From CAYYIS01 sp964470965 (GTDB taxonomy: Bacteria > JAAXHH01 > JABIQT01), in assembly GCA_964470965.1 (NCBI GenBank), contig CAYYIS010000003.1, positions 62,001 through 126,000 on the forward strand: a stretch of 64,000 nt of DNA. The letters run 5' to 3'. A model generated the notes under the pieces. The model had not been told where the DNA came from. It searched no databases and worked only from the letters and a program-made list of their open reading frames with translations. The position numbers and the translations under genes were made by a program. Of this stretch, positions 19,392 through 28,392 are shown piece by piece (the first letter of the stretch is position 1; every line of letters starts with the position of its first letter).

Positions 19392-19473
19392 CGTATCCCA
19401 TCCTGTCACCACTCGAATGCCTAGCCTACTGCATCAGAGAATGGCGGCAGCCATGAGACCCGCAGGGTCTGGT

Positions 19474-20177
19474 TTCTGACCATGATTCGCATGTTGTTGT
19501 GGCTTATAAACATATATATTGTGATTCGGGAATGCCGCGCCACCGCACGTTTTGAAAAGATATCTGCAGAGTTGATTCCATTTGCCATGTATTCATACCG
19601 GCGCTGCGATAGGTAAGAGAAATCCTATAGTGCATGTCAAGCCATTACTGATCACCTCTATTCTGGGGTTGCGACACGTTGCACCTGGATGGCGGCGAGG
19701 CTAGAAGTGTGCCGGTCTTTTCATGGTTACTCTGTTGAACCGATCATCGCTGGCCTGTTTTTCTGGATTATTCTGTTTGCCCGCCGGTCATTCAAGTCAG
19801 TGTTAATGGTTGTCGGCATCTATGTCGGCATGAATCAAACGGGTTTGATAAATTCCTCACTGTTCGGTGTCGCGGTGAATACACACCGTAGATGCGATGC
19901 GTCGATCCTGCTCTGCATATTCGGCATCCTGACGGGCAAAGGAGTCTAACGCAGTTGGTACTACGATTACCGTGTGGCCCGTAAGGGGAAGACATCCGGT
20001 GGAACGGGTGTTATAACAGAATTTTTGTCCGCTTTTCTGACGATGCTGGCGCCGGGGGGTCTGTACCTGTTTCCTTCTCCGTGGAGCCCCCAATGTTTTA
20101 CCCGCGGACCAGTGTATGGGTATCTTGCTGGGCATTCTGTTGGTTCAAACCTGGCAAGACCGTCGGGAACCTCCTAT
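19474..20177 (+). pseudogene. Decayed GT87/DUF2029-like membrane protein gene
   Basis: Pieces in several frames match the intact protein at 28393-29661 in the same order. LWLINIYIVIRE with ARFEK and AELIP matches its WLTVLSIRE region; PLLITSILGLRHVAPGW matches LPLLLSGVLMLGRRPAGW; FFWIILFARRS matches FFWLVLFVRRS; then HRRCDASILLCIFGILT and LTMLAPGGLYLF. Frameshifts and stops break the frame throughout. This is a dead paralogue of the later gene and shows an old duplication within the locus. The stretch 19392-19473 before it holds nothing recognised. Confidence 0.8.
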
Positions 20178-20192
20178 TGATCTGGAGAGGTA

Positions 20193-21281
20193 ATGGAACT
20201 CCGTACCATATCGCTCGTTATTATCACCAAGCATCGCCCAGGTGACGTCAATCGATTGCTTACTTCGCTCCCTCACCAGACCCGCTCTCCGAATGAGGTC
20301 CTGGTGGTTGATGCCTCAGAAGATTCGCGGACGGAACAGGTTGTCACAGTATGCGGAAGGGATTCTCTTTTACCCAACCTGCATTACTTTCGTATGCCGC
20401 CGGGGAAGAGGCAGAAGACCCAGCAGCGAAACTTCGGTGCGCTGCGGGCTTGCTTTGACATCATCGCTTATCTGGACGATGATACCATCCCTGACGCGAC
20501 TTATTTCGAAGAGATCCTCGACGGTTTCGAAAGACATCCGGAAACCGTCGGAGTCGCCGGTTTCATTAGGTTCAAATCCCATCCTGAATCGTCTCACAAT
20601 GTGTGGTTTAACAATGTGCTGGAATGGCGCAAGGTCACCAGTGACTATAAACCCTTGTTTCTGGAATACCGACATGGGAACTGGGTATGCCGCGCTTTCG
20701 AGCGGACGAACGTTTTAAAAGTAGCCGGCTTGACCGATTCGTGTGCGCCGGGATGTATGCTGCCGTCGGGATATATGCGCGAATTCCATTATATTCCTCC
20801 CGACGGACAGGATCATCTGATCGAATGCTGTAGCGGCGCGGCCATGAACTGGAGACGGGATCTGTTCAAGCACCATCGTTTCTCACCTTATTTTACCGGA
20901 TACGCCCCGTTTGAGGAGTTTGAATTTTGTTTCCGAACGCTCTTAGAAGGTCCGATTTATATGGCTACCCGAGCACGTGTCACTCACTTCCACTCCCCAA
21001 CCGGTCGACCGGGACGCTTTCATTACGGTTTTATGTGGGTCCGTAACAGCTGGTTCACGTGGAGGCAACGCTGGTCCGGCCCCCGCTTGCCGGATCGAAT
21101 ACGCTGGTACATCTTCAATCTGATCTTAATCCTGTGTCGTTGCGGCGATGCCGTGCGGTGGCACACCCCTTGGTCGGCGCTCACCGAAGCGGCGGGGCGA
21201 ACAGTCGGCTTGATAAGTTTGCTGGTTTCCAGACCCGTGGAAAAACTTGAAAGGGAACCATGGCCGCCGGTGCACGGATAA
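20193..21281 (+). CDS. Glycosyltransferase family 2
   Basis: GT-A enzyme: ISLVIITKHRPGDVNRLL, EVLVVDASEDSRTE, QRNFGALRACFDIIAYLDDDTIPD with the DDD metal motif near residue 95, and an AMNWRRDLF/EEFEFCFRTL acceptor region. 362 aa. A strong GGAGAGGT site precedes the ATG. The stop lies 22 nt inside the following sulfotransferase gene, so the two are coupled and may act on the same sugar. Confidence 0.92.
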   Translation: MELRTISLVIITKHRPGDVNRLLTSLPHQTRSPNEVLVVDASEDSRTEQVVTVCGRDSLLPNLHYFRMPPGKRQKTQQRNFGALRACFDIIAYLDDDTIPDATYFEEILDGFERHPETVGVAGFIRFKSHPESSHNVWFNNVLEWRKVTSDYKPLFLEYRHGNWVCRAFERTNVLKVAGLTDSCAPGCMLPSGYMREFHYIPPDGQDHLIECCSGAAMNWRRDLFKHHRFSPYFTGYAPFEEFEFCFRTLLEGPIYMATRARVTHFHSPTGRPGRFHYGFMWVRNSWFTWRQRWSGPRLPDRIRWYIFNLILILCRCGDAVRWHTPWSALTEAAGRTVGLISLLVSRPVEKLEREPWPPVHG

Positions 21282-22231
21282 AACGATTCATAAGAAAAAC
21301 CGCGTTGGGCACAAGCCCGGTTCCCTGGGCAAATCTGGGTCGAAAAAGCCATTCTATCGCCCGGTCGCATCCTTCTCGCGTGCCGCCCTTGCTCATCCTG
21401 TCTGTTCCCCGAAGTGGCTCGAGCTGGGTAGGAGAAATCATGGGACGTTCGGACGGAGCGCTTTATCTTCGCGAACCTATCACACAGCCTTACCTGGCAG
21501 GGGTCAAAGATGCCTCCAGTTTTTTTGAGGTGGATCCTTGCCGGTTGCCGCATACCTACAGGCGCTCTGCCGACAATGCGTTCAGCGGGATACCGGCTTT
21601 CTCCAAAGCCATAACGATTTATCCGTCACAGTGGAAGCTTTCCGATCGCCACCGGTGCCGTCCCGTCATAAAGGAAGTGAATCCGCTAGCTTGCAAATGG
21701 CTCATCGACACCTATCGGCCTCGCATCATCTACCTGATACGTCATCCGGCGGCTGTAGCCGAAAGTTTCTGTAAAATGGGCTGGGACGGCAAACAGTTCA
21801 AATCAAGATTCACGGAACAGACGCTGGTGGCTGAGAAATTCGGGTATGAACCGTTTACCGCCTCCTTTTGGTCGGAAATTGGCGCCCTGCAGGCGGTGGT
21901 TCTCCGCCTGGCCCTCGCATATCTAAACGGCTATCAAGACAGCAGAATCGTAAAATACGAAGACCTCTGTTACGATCCGATTACCGTATTCCGACGGTTG
22001 TACGAATTTGCGGAGCTGCAATGGTCGAGCCGGGTGGAGAAAGATATTGTCAGGCACAGCGCTTCCAACCACCCCAATGCAACCGGTGCATATGACGTTT
22101 ACAGAGACAGCTTGGCGATGGCCGAAAAGTGGAAAACGGATGTGCCTAAAGAAAAAATTGCTGAGATAAAAGAGGCGTATCTGAGTTTTTCTCCTGCTTT
22201 TTACCGCGAAGAAGAATGGAATTGCTCATAA
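21260..22231 (+). CDS. Sulfotransferase family protein
   Basis: The PAPS-binding P-loop LLILSVPRSGSSWVGEIM (near residues 44-61) and the 3'-phosphate motif PRIIYLIRHPAAVAESF identify a sulfotransferase. VKYEDLCYDP is the usual third conserved block. 323 aa. It overlaps the preceding GT2 gene by 22 nt. With the sulfotransferase at 13373 it supports sulfation of the exported glycan. The acceptor is not known. Confidence 0.9.
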   Translation: MAAGARIKRFIRKTALGTSPVPWANLGRKSHSIARSHPSRVPPLLILSVPRSGSSWVGEIMGRSDGALYLREPITQPYLAGVKDASSFFEVDPCRLPHTYRRSADNAFSGIPAFSKAITIYPSQWKLSDRHRCRPVIKEVNPLACKWLIDTYRPRIIYLIRHPAAVAESFCKMGWDGKQFKSRFTEQTLVAEKFGYEPFTASFWSEIGALQAVVLRLALAYLNGYQDSRIVKYEDLCYDPITVFRRLYEFAELQWSSRVEKDIVRHSASNHPNATGAYDVYRDSLAMAEKWKTDVPKEKIAEIKEAYLSFSPAFYREEEWNCS

Positions 22232-22275
22232 CGCTGCTTTGTCAGTCCGACAACCATCTTACGTAAGAAGGCATA

Positions 22276-23154
22276 ATGCCCCGAATTTCCGTGATCGTTC
22301 CGGTCTACAATACCGCTGCAACCCTGCCTGCCTGTATCGAAAGCTTAATGGCACAGACCGTCCCGCTTGATCTTTATGATATTATCATGGTAGATAACAA
22401 TTCTACGGATTCTTCGGTTGAGATCATTCGTGGTTATCCGAAGATTGCCCTTTTGTCCGAGGGGAAACAGGGCGCTTATGCGGTCCGCAACACCGGAATA
22501 AGGCATTCGAAAAGTGATATACTCGCGTTTACCGACTCGGACTGTGCGGTTGCAAGCGACTGGCTGGAACAGGTTTTGGCGTCTCTGGAGCCGCCGGAAA
22601 GCTGTATCCTAATCGGACAATTATTTCCGGTTACGGATTCCTCGACTCTTACCATACTCGCTTCTCATCGTAAATCCTGCTGTGAATTTATATTCAATAG
22701 CGATATAAACGCTTTATATTTTGGCCAAGGAGGCAATATGGCGGTCAAAAGGCGGGTTTTTGAAAAAATGGGGTTATTCGCCGAAAAGATGAGAGGTTCG
22801 GATTCACTGCTGGTGCAACAGTCTGTAGCACGGGATGGCACGACAGGTGTGGTGTATAATTCCTCAGCGGTTGTCTATCGGTTTGACTGGAAGTCGGTAT
22901 TGACAGTGCTCAAAAAACAGATTCCGTACGGCAGTACCGGCTTTGTCCAGAGGATTGAGTTGGGACGAAGATGGCTCAACCACACAGAACAGAAAGAGGT
23001 TATGCAAAGGACTATCAAACAAAATCGGTATACATGGCGTGAAAAATTGGTGTTGTCCGTCATGCTTTGGCTTGTAGGCATGTCGTCGAAAATCGGTGGT
23101 TTTTCCGCCCGTTGTGAATCGATATTGTCCAGAAGAAAGGATGACGACGGATGA
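22276..23154 (+). CDS. Glycosyltransferase family 2 (paralogue of the 17599 gene)
   Basis: GT-A motifs ISVIVPVYNTAATLPACI, IIMVDNNSTDSS, QGAYAVRNTGI and AFTDSDCAVASDW match the gene at 17599 in order and spacing. 292 aa, with a C-terminal hydrophobic patch. It overlaps the next GT4 gene by 4 nt. The paired paralogues suggest that two similar linkages are made, or that an older gene block was duplicated. Confidence 0.9.
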   Translation: MPRISVIVPVYNTAATLPACIESLMAQTVPLDLYDIIMVDNNSTDSSVEIIRGYPKIALLSEGKQGAYAVRNTGIRHSKSDILAFTDSDCAVASDWLEQVLASLEPPESCILIGQLFPVTDSSTLTILASHRKSCCEFIFNSDINALYFGQGGNMAVKRRVFEKMGLFAEKMRGSDSLLVQQSVARDGTTGVVYNSSAVVYRFDWKSVLTVLKKQIPYGSTGFVQRIELGRRWLNHTEQKEVMQRTIKQNRYTWREKLVLSVMLWLVGMSSKIGGFSARCESILSRRKDDDG

Positions 23155-24305
23155 AAATCTCAGTAATCTGTGCCAATTTATCCAGCAGCGCATTTCACAG
23201 GCCTCATGTTCTGGCAAGTGCGCTGAAAAAGTACTATGAAGTTGAAATCATAGGGCCGATGTTTTGGGGTAAAGTCTGGGAACCTCTGGCGTATGACACC
23301 TCTATTCCTATCAAGGGACTCGAGATAAAACCCGGCCGTTTTTCTCCTTTTATTCGGCTTTTGGACCTGTCCCATATGATAGACGGCGACGCGGTTTATG
23401 TACAGAAACCATTGATTTCTGGATTTGGGCCGGGTCTTTTGAGTAAGTGGCAATCGCAAAAACCATGCCTTCTGGATATTGATGACTGGCAGCGGGCACT
23501 TGTTAACGGAAAAGCCAAATGGTCTCTGGCACACCTTTCATTCTATCAAACCTGGTCTTACTGGAATGCGGTGCTCTGTGAGCGGCTCATACGTTATGCG
23601 GATGCGGTTACCGTCACCAGCACGTCTCTACGGAAACAATTTGGCGGCACAGCTGTCCCTCATGGTCTGAACATGGAACATTATGATCCGGATACTTACG
23701 ATAAAAACATCCTGCGTGCCCGGTATAATCTGTCACCCGATGACAGGGTTGTGCTTTTCTCAGGAAACCCGCGGAAACACAAAGGGATTGATGATTTGAT
23801 CGAAGCAGTCCATCGAATAGCGGACAAAGAGGTGATCCTTTTGTTAGCAGGTATAGACGACGAGGACCCTCTCGGAAAATCCCTGATTGATCGTGCCAAG
23901 TTCTTACTCGGTTCACGTTTTCGGACCATCGGTCCTTATAATAAAAATATGAATCCGGAAATTGTAGCACTCAGCGATCTGGTCGTCATCCCTCAACAGA
24001 ATCATGAAGCGGCCCGTGCCCAGGTCCCTGCCAAACTAATCGATGCCATGGCTATGGCAAAACCGATTGTCGCCACTGGGGTCTCGGACATTCCTGAAAT
24101 TCTGAATACCTGCGGTTGGATTGTCCCCCCTGAGAAGCCGGACCGGCTAGCGGAATCGATTCGTCACGTTCTAGACAATCCGAGAGAAGCGTTAGACCGG
24201 GGCAAGGCCGCTAGAAAAAAGGCTATATCACATTATAGCTTGGATGCGATAGGGGGCATTCTGAAAAACCTGTTCGCCCGATTTGAAACCGGGAACAGCC
24301 TATGA
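23151..24305 (+). CDS. Glycosyltransferase family 4
   Basis: GT-B fold. The donor-binding half shows VVLFSGNPRKHKGIDDLIEAV, and the C-terminal PAKLIDAMAMAKPIVATGVSD stretch is the nucleotide-sugar site. 384 aa. The start overlaps the preceding GT2 stop (ATGA) and its own stop overlaps the flippase start by 4 nt, so 22276-25741 is one translationally coupled set. Likely a cytoplasmic step in repeat-unit assembly. Confidence 0.9.
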   Translation: MKISVICANLSSSAFHRPHVLASALKKYYEVEIIGPMFWGKVWEPLAYDTSIPIKGLEIKPGRFSPFIRLLDLSHMIDGDAVYVQKPLISGFGPGLLSKWQSQKPCLLDIDDWQRALVNGKAKWSLAHLSFYQTWSYWNAVLCERLIRYADAVTVTSTSLRKQFGGTAVPHGLNMEHYDPDTYDKNILRARYNLSPDDRVVLFSGNPRKHKGIDDLIEAVHRIADKEVILLLAGIDDEDPLGKSLIDRAKFLLGSRFRTIGPYNKNMNPEIVALSDLVVIPQQNHEAARAQVPAKLIDAMAMAKPIVATGVSDIPEILNTCGWIVPPEKPDRLAESIRHVLDNPREALDRGKAARKKAISHYSLDAIGGILKNLFARFETGNSL

Positions 24306-25741
24306 CCCGACTCGCCTTACGGAAAGGGTTCTACTGGGGTTCTGCATCCAAGCTTGTGAACACGGTGCTTGGGTTGGCGACGACCGTTGTACTGGCCCGT
24401 TACCTGTCGCCCGAAGATTTTGGCATCGCGGCGGTGGCTGTGGTGGTATTTCAGGCTATCATGCTTTTTCGCGATGCCGGCGTCTCCACAGCTATCATTA
24501 CCGAACAGAACCGTTCGCAGGCACTTGTTAATACCGGGGCCACCGTATTCATTATTTTGGGGATCGTTCTCTTCGGTCTATGCCTGATCACGGCACCTCT
24601 AACGGCGTCGTTCCTGGACGACGCTCGTTTGACAGATCCGATCCGTTTCATTGCCCTGGCGCTGCTCTTCACATCCTTCTGCATTATCCATTCGACACTG
24701 GCCCAGAAGGAAATGCATTTCAAATACCGATTTAAACCGGACATCTATGGCCGGGTTGTGCTGGCGACTTTAAGTCTCGTAGGTGCGGTCATGGGTTTCG
24801 GTTACTGGAGTATAATAGGGGGAATCGTTGCCTCGTCCTTTGTCCGAATGATTCTGTACCACGTTACCTACCCGATTTCTTATACCTTGCATATTGACCG
24901 CGCCTGTCTCCAGCGGATGTATTCTTTCAGTTCGTTTGTTCTCCTTAATGCGGTACTGAACTTTATTCTGAATCATGCGGATCAACTCATTGTCGGAAAA
25001 CTTATTTCGCTGGAGGAGATGGGTTACTACCATATCGCGCACAGGATCGCTGTCTTGCAGTCGGAACTCTTTTATCCCGTGCTAGGGACGCTACTGTTAC
25101 CCTACTACTCCCGCCTTGATCCCGTTGAACTATCTCGACGTTATCTCCAGGTTACCCGATACTTGAGACTTCTTGTCATACCGTTATCCTTCTACGTTAT
25201 GCTCATCTCCGAGCCGTTTCTTGTCTTCGTATACGAAGGGAAATGGCTGCCGATATTGCCCATCCTGTACATCTTTTGTTTATTCGGAATCACGAGAGCA
25301 TTAAGCGGTCATGAAAGCGTGTATCTTTACGCCAAGAAACAGGCGGCAGTGATTACCGCCCTTCTGTTGATTAGGACTGTCGTGTCGTATGGTTTTATAT
25401 TTATTTTCCAATCCCAGATGACAGCCAATCGCATTGCGATGGTTTTTACGGGGCAGGCTTTCTTGTACTTTTTGTTCTGGGTTCTTTACCTGCATGTAAA
25501 GAAGGATATCAGGGCGGGCGACATGTTGAGCGGTATCGTAAAACCGCTTGGCATCTCCTGCGGTGCCTTCCTGTTTACTCGGTGGATTGTCACAATGCTG
25601 CCTCTCGTAGCACTGCAGGAATTTATGTTGTCATCGTTTATGTTTTTGCTGCTGGTTGGTGTATGCTATCGTGTTACGTATAGGAAGGATTTAAATCAGA
25701 TAGTTAAACTTGTGGTCTCCGGTTCGGGAAAAACACCGTAG
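24302..25741 (+). CDS. Oligosaccharide flippase (Wzx / PST family)
   Basis: 479 aa with about 12-14 membrane helices and the PST-family N-terminus KGFYWGSASKLVNTVLGLAT followed by VVLARYLSPEDFGI. The HADQLIVGKLISLEEMGYYHIA segment is the typical central motif. It should move undecaprenyl-linked glycan units from the cytoplasmic to the periplasmic face. It is coupled by a 4-nt overlap to the GT4 gene before it. No Wzy polymerase was recognised beside it, although one of the GT-C-like membrane proteins could be misread as such. Confidence 0.92.
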   Translation: MTRLALRKGFYWGSASKLVNTVLGLATTVVLARYLSPEDFGIAAVAVVVFQAIMLFRDAGVSTAIITEQNRSQALVNTGATVFIILGIVLFGLCLITAPLTASFLDDARLTDPIRFIALALLFTSFCIIHSTLAQKEMHFKYRFKPDIYGRVVLATLSLVGAVMGFGYWSIIGGIVASSFVRMILYHVTYPISYTLHIDRACLQRMYSFSSFVLLNAVLNFILNHADQLIVGKLISLEEMGYYHIAHRIAVLQSELFYPVLGTLLLPYYSRLDPVELSRRYLQVTRYLRLLVIPLSFYVMLISEPFLVFVYEGKWLPILPILYIFCLFGITRALSGHESVYLYAKKQAAVITALLLIRTVVSYGFIFIFQSQMTANRIAMVFTGQAFLYFLFWVLYLHVKKDIRAGDMLSGIVKPLGISCGAFLFTRWIVTMLPLVALQEFMLSSFMFLLLVGVCYRVTYRKDLNQIVKLVVSGSGKTP

Positions 25742-26030
25742 ACCGGTTATGGCGAAAGGACATGCTCTTTCGTCTGAGCAGGAGTGCTGACATGACCGAA
25801 ATCGACATTCGGATAAAATAGCGATCGCGAGATGGTATTCTGCCTGTCCATAGCTGTAATTTCCCGATGACCCCGTCCCATTATGCGTTTTATCCTTCCG
25901 TGTGACTTTGATCCGATCGGGTATCCTGTTTTGGCTACAAAGAGGAGCCGACTATGATCCGGTTCCAGCTCTCTTGAATGCTGCGGTTAAAACCTTGCGA
26001 GCGATTCTTTAAACAGGATTTTCAACGATA
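25742..26030. other. Non-coding or decayed sequence
   Basis: No intact gene is visible. A short open stretch from ATG 25882 begins MRFILPCDFDPIGYPVLATK and then stops; it could be the remnant of a glycosyltransferase-like N-terminus but is too short to name. Confidence 0.4.
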
Positions 26031-26239
26031 TTGAAACGGTATCCATGGTACACTACTCCGGGTTGTGTCCTTCATGCTCGAATCCGGCGTTAAAGAGGTT
26101 TTGGTGGTCGGTTTACCGGTACTTGCGGTCTATGACCGGTTCTTTCTACACGATTCATGGGAAGCCGTGCGACTCGATCCCAATCACGTAGAATCCCGGT
26201 AACGACTCTCAGTACCATAGGAAGATTGAAACACCTTGA
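26031..26239 (+). pseudogene. Relic of the TMTC/TPR gene (internal deletion)
   Basis: Positions 26061-26160 align to 4071-4170 of the intact gene at constant offset with scattered changes. From 26161 the match jumps to 5455-5535, the last TPR codons and stop. So about 1,284 bp (4171-5454) are missing, with the shared bases GAAG-x-CGT at the joint. This is a dead, diverged copy and shows that the block before the flavoprotein was once duplicated here. Confidence 0.82.
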
Positions 26240-26343
26240 CGGGAGACCTGTGTCGCCTTTATGTTCCGTTAGGTTTTGAATGCAATACAAGACGGACTTT
26301 ACCGGTAACAGCCAAGAGGCAATATCATGGACCCTCTTCGACA

Positions 26344-26501
26344 TTGAAATCCACTTGCATTATTCCAGTAAACATGGCGGGAAAGGTCTTCGAAGCTTGC
26401 CTTTCGAGATTGTCGTGGCTCCAGGTGTTTTCTGGCACGTTGTAACCGTCCGCCGCCGCCTTTTGAAATCTACCGATTCTGTCCGAACAAATTCACCGTA
26501 A
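26344..26501 (+). pseudogene. Relic of the GT2 gene (5632-6648) with its middle deleted
   Basis: 26344-26422 aligns to the first 79 nt of the GT2 gene (TTG start included) with many substitutions. At 26424 it jumps to 6571, deleting about 860 bp, and the remaining 78 nt match the intact gene perfectly. The sharp change from diverged to identical sequence falls exactly at the joint. Confidence 0.82.
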
Positions 26502-28034
26502 TGTTACGTTCGTCACATTGTTGTTTCAAAATAGATTGTATATTTCCTTTTGCAGTACTGGAAATATCTTCGACTGTTGGCAACGGATCTCATTGAAGGT
26601 AATATGTCCCGACACCCTGTGATCATTATCGGCGGAGGACCTGCCGGTCTCACCGCCGCCTACGAACTCATCAAACGAGGCATCAAGCCGTTGGTGTTAG
26701 AGAAAAGCGATCTGGTGGGCGGCATCGCCCGGACGGAAACATACAAAGACTACCGGTTCGACATCGGAGGCCACCGGTTCTATACCAAAGTCGACGCGGT
26801 TCAGAAGCTCTGGGAGGAAATCCTGGATCAGGAGTTCATATCCGTCGGACGTTTATCGCGTATTTATTATCGCGGTCATTTCTTCCAGTACCCGCTCCAT
26901 CTGACCAATGTCATCTGGAATCTGGGTTTTGTGGAGAGTTTTTTGATTCTACTGAGTTATTTCAAGGCGCAGATCCGGCCCCATCCGGAAGAAGACACTT
27001 TTGAACAATGGGTCAGTAACCGGTTCGGTGAGCGTCTCTACCGGACATTTTTCAAGACCTATACCGAAAAGGTCTGGGGTATCCCCTGTAACCAGATCCA
27101 GGCGGACTGGGCGGCGCAGCGGATCCAGGATCTTTCGTTCCGTACGGTGGTCATGAATGCGCTGTTCAAATACAAAGAAATCAAGACGTTGATCGATCAG
27201 TTTCATTATCCGACCTTAGGACCCGGGATGATGTGGGAGCAATGTGTTAAACGGATAGAAGAAGGCGGCGGTGAGGTCTGGACCAATGCGGAGGTTACCG
27301 GACTGCAAAGGGACGGACAGCGTGTTACGAGCCTGACGGTAGAACGCAATGGAGAGAGGAGCGAACTGCTCGGTGACGATATCATCTCGACCATGCCGCT
27401 CAACGAACTGTTTGCCCGTCTCGATCCACCTGCGCCTGCCGACGTGACTGAAGCGGCCAAGGGATTGAATTACCGGGATTTTTTGCTGGTGGGTCTGATC
27501 CTGGATCGGTCGGACACGTTTCCCGACAACTGGATATACGTCCACAGTCCGGAGGTCAAAGTCGGTAGGATACAGAATTTCAAGAACTGGAGCGTCTCCA
27601 TGGTGCCGGACGTTTCGAAGACGAGTCTGGGTATGGAGTATTTCTGCAACGAAGACGAGGGGTTGTGGAACATGGCGGACCAGGAATTAATCGCTCTGGC
27701 CTCGGACGAACTGGCAGCCCTTGGCCTGGCTGACCGGAAGGATGTGACGGACGGCGTGGTAATCCGCCAGCCGAAAGCCTATCCGGTGTATGACCGTGAC
27801 TATCGTGATCATCTTGAAGTCCTTCAGCAGTATATTTCAACCTGCGATAATCTGCAGACGGTCGGGCGTAACGGTATGCACCGGTATAACAATCAGGACC
27901 ATTCAATGCTGGCGGCCATGCTGGCGGTCAGGAACCTGCTGGGTGAATCGCATGATCTGTGGCATGTGAACACCGATCGGTCGTATTACGAGGAGTTCAT
28001 GACCGAAGGCGCCCAGAAGGCAGCGATGGAGTGA
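26424..28034 (+). repeat. Copy 2 of the 1,611-bp duplicated block
   Basis: Repeats 6571-8181 with no difference seen. The left edge sits at a deletion joint in the GT2 relic and the right edge at the TGA of the flavoprotein gene. Flanks on both sides are unrelated or strongly diverged from those of copy 1. Confidence 0.95.
26604..28034 (+). CDS. NAD(P)/FAD-dependent oxidoreductase, UDP-galactopyranose-mutase/amine-oxidase-like (copy 2)
   Basis: The protein is identical to that of 6751-8181, including the FAD motif IIIGGGPAGLTAAYEL and GGHRFYTK. The upstream ribosome site (GAAGGT) and at least 180 nt of leader are also identical, so it should be translated in the same way. Since its neighbours here are relics, this copy is either a recent re-duplication or kept identical by gene conversion. 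The function would be the same sugar-nucleotide flavoenzyme step as copy 1. Confidence 0.88.
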   Translation: MSRHPVIIIGGGPAGLTAAYELIKRGIKPLVLEKSDLVGGIARTETYKDYRFDIGGHRFYTKVDAVQKLWEEILDQEFISVGRLSRIYYRGHFFQYPLHLTNVIWNLGFVESFLILLSYFKAQIRPHPEEDTFEQWVSNRFGERLYRTFFKTYTEKVWGIPCNQIQADWAAQRIQDLSFRTVVMNALFKYKEIKTLIDQFHYPTLGPGMMWEQCVKRIEEGGGEVWTNAEVTGLQRDGQRVTSLTVERNGERSELLGDDIISTMPLNELFARLDPPAPADVTEAAKGLNYRDFLLVGLILDRSDTFPDNWIYVHSPEVKVGRIQNFKNWSVSMVPDVSKTSLGMEYFCNEDEGLWNMADQELIALASDELAALGLADRKDVTDGVVIRQPKAYPVYDRDYRDHLEVLQQYISTCDNLQTVGRNGMHRYNNQDHSMLAAMLAVRNLLGESHDLWHVNTDRSYYEEFMTEGAQKAAME

Positions 28035-28112
28035 ACGAAAAACCCTATCGGATTACCACACGGTTCTTCTGAAAATCGATAGTCAATGGATTACCGGATT
28101 TTGGGGAACAAA

Positions 28113-28290
28113 ATGCGGGTGTTGATGAATACGAAATTGAAATTAAAGGATATAGATACCTATACGGTTGATCCTGGCAATCGAAATTCCTGACCGCCGG
28201 GCCATGACCGGTCTCTACCGGATGCCCTGGATTTACTACGTTCTGGAGCGACAAAACTCGATAGGTTCTGCTGATAATTTTTCCACATAG
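28113..28290 (+). pseudogene. Short frameshifted relic, unidentified
   Basis: Frame A from ATG 28113 reads MRVLMNTKLKLKDIDTYTVD and then stops at 28193. A +1 frame carries on with IPDRRAMTGLYRMPWIYYVL and ERQNS until TAG 28290. The two halves look like one protein N-terminus broken by a frameshift. The family is not recognised. The rest of 28035-28392 shows nothing else. Confidence 0.35.
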
Positions 28291-28392
28291 TATGAATAGA
28301 GACGCCACACGACTTACCGATGTTTCGCTGCTATTTCCGCTTAAATTAAGTTGGCAGCGCCATTGCTCCATTGATGAGCAGAGGGATGTTAC

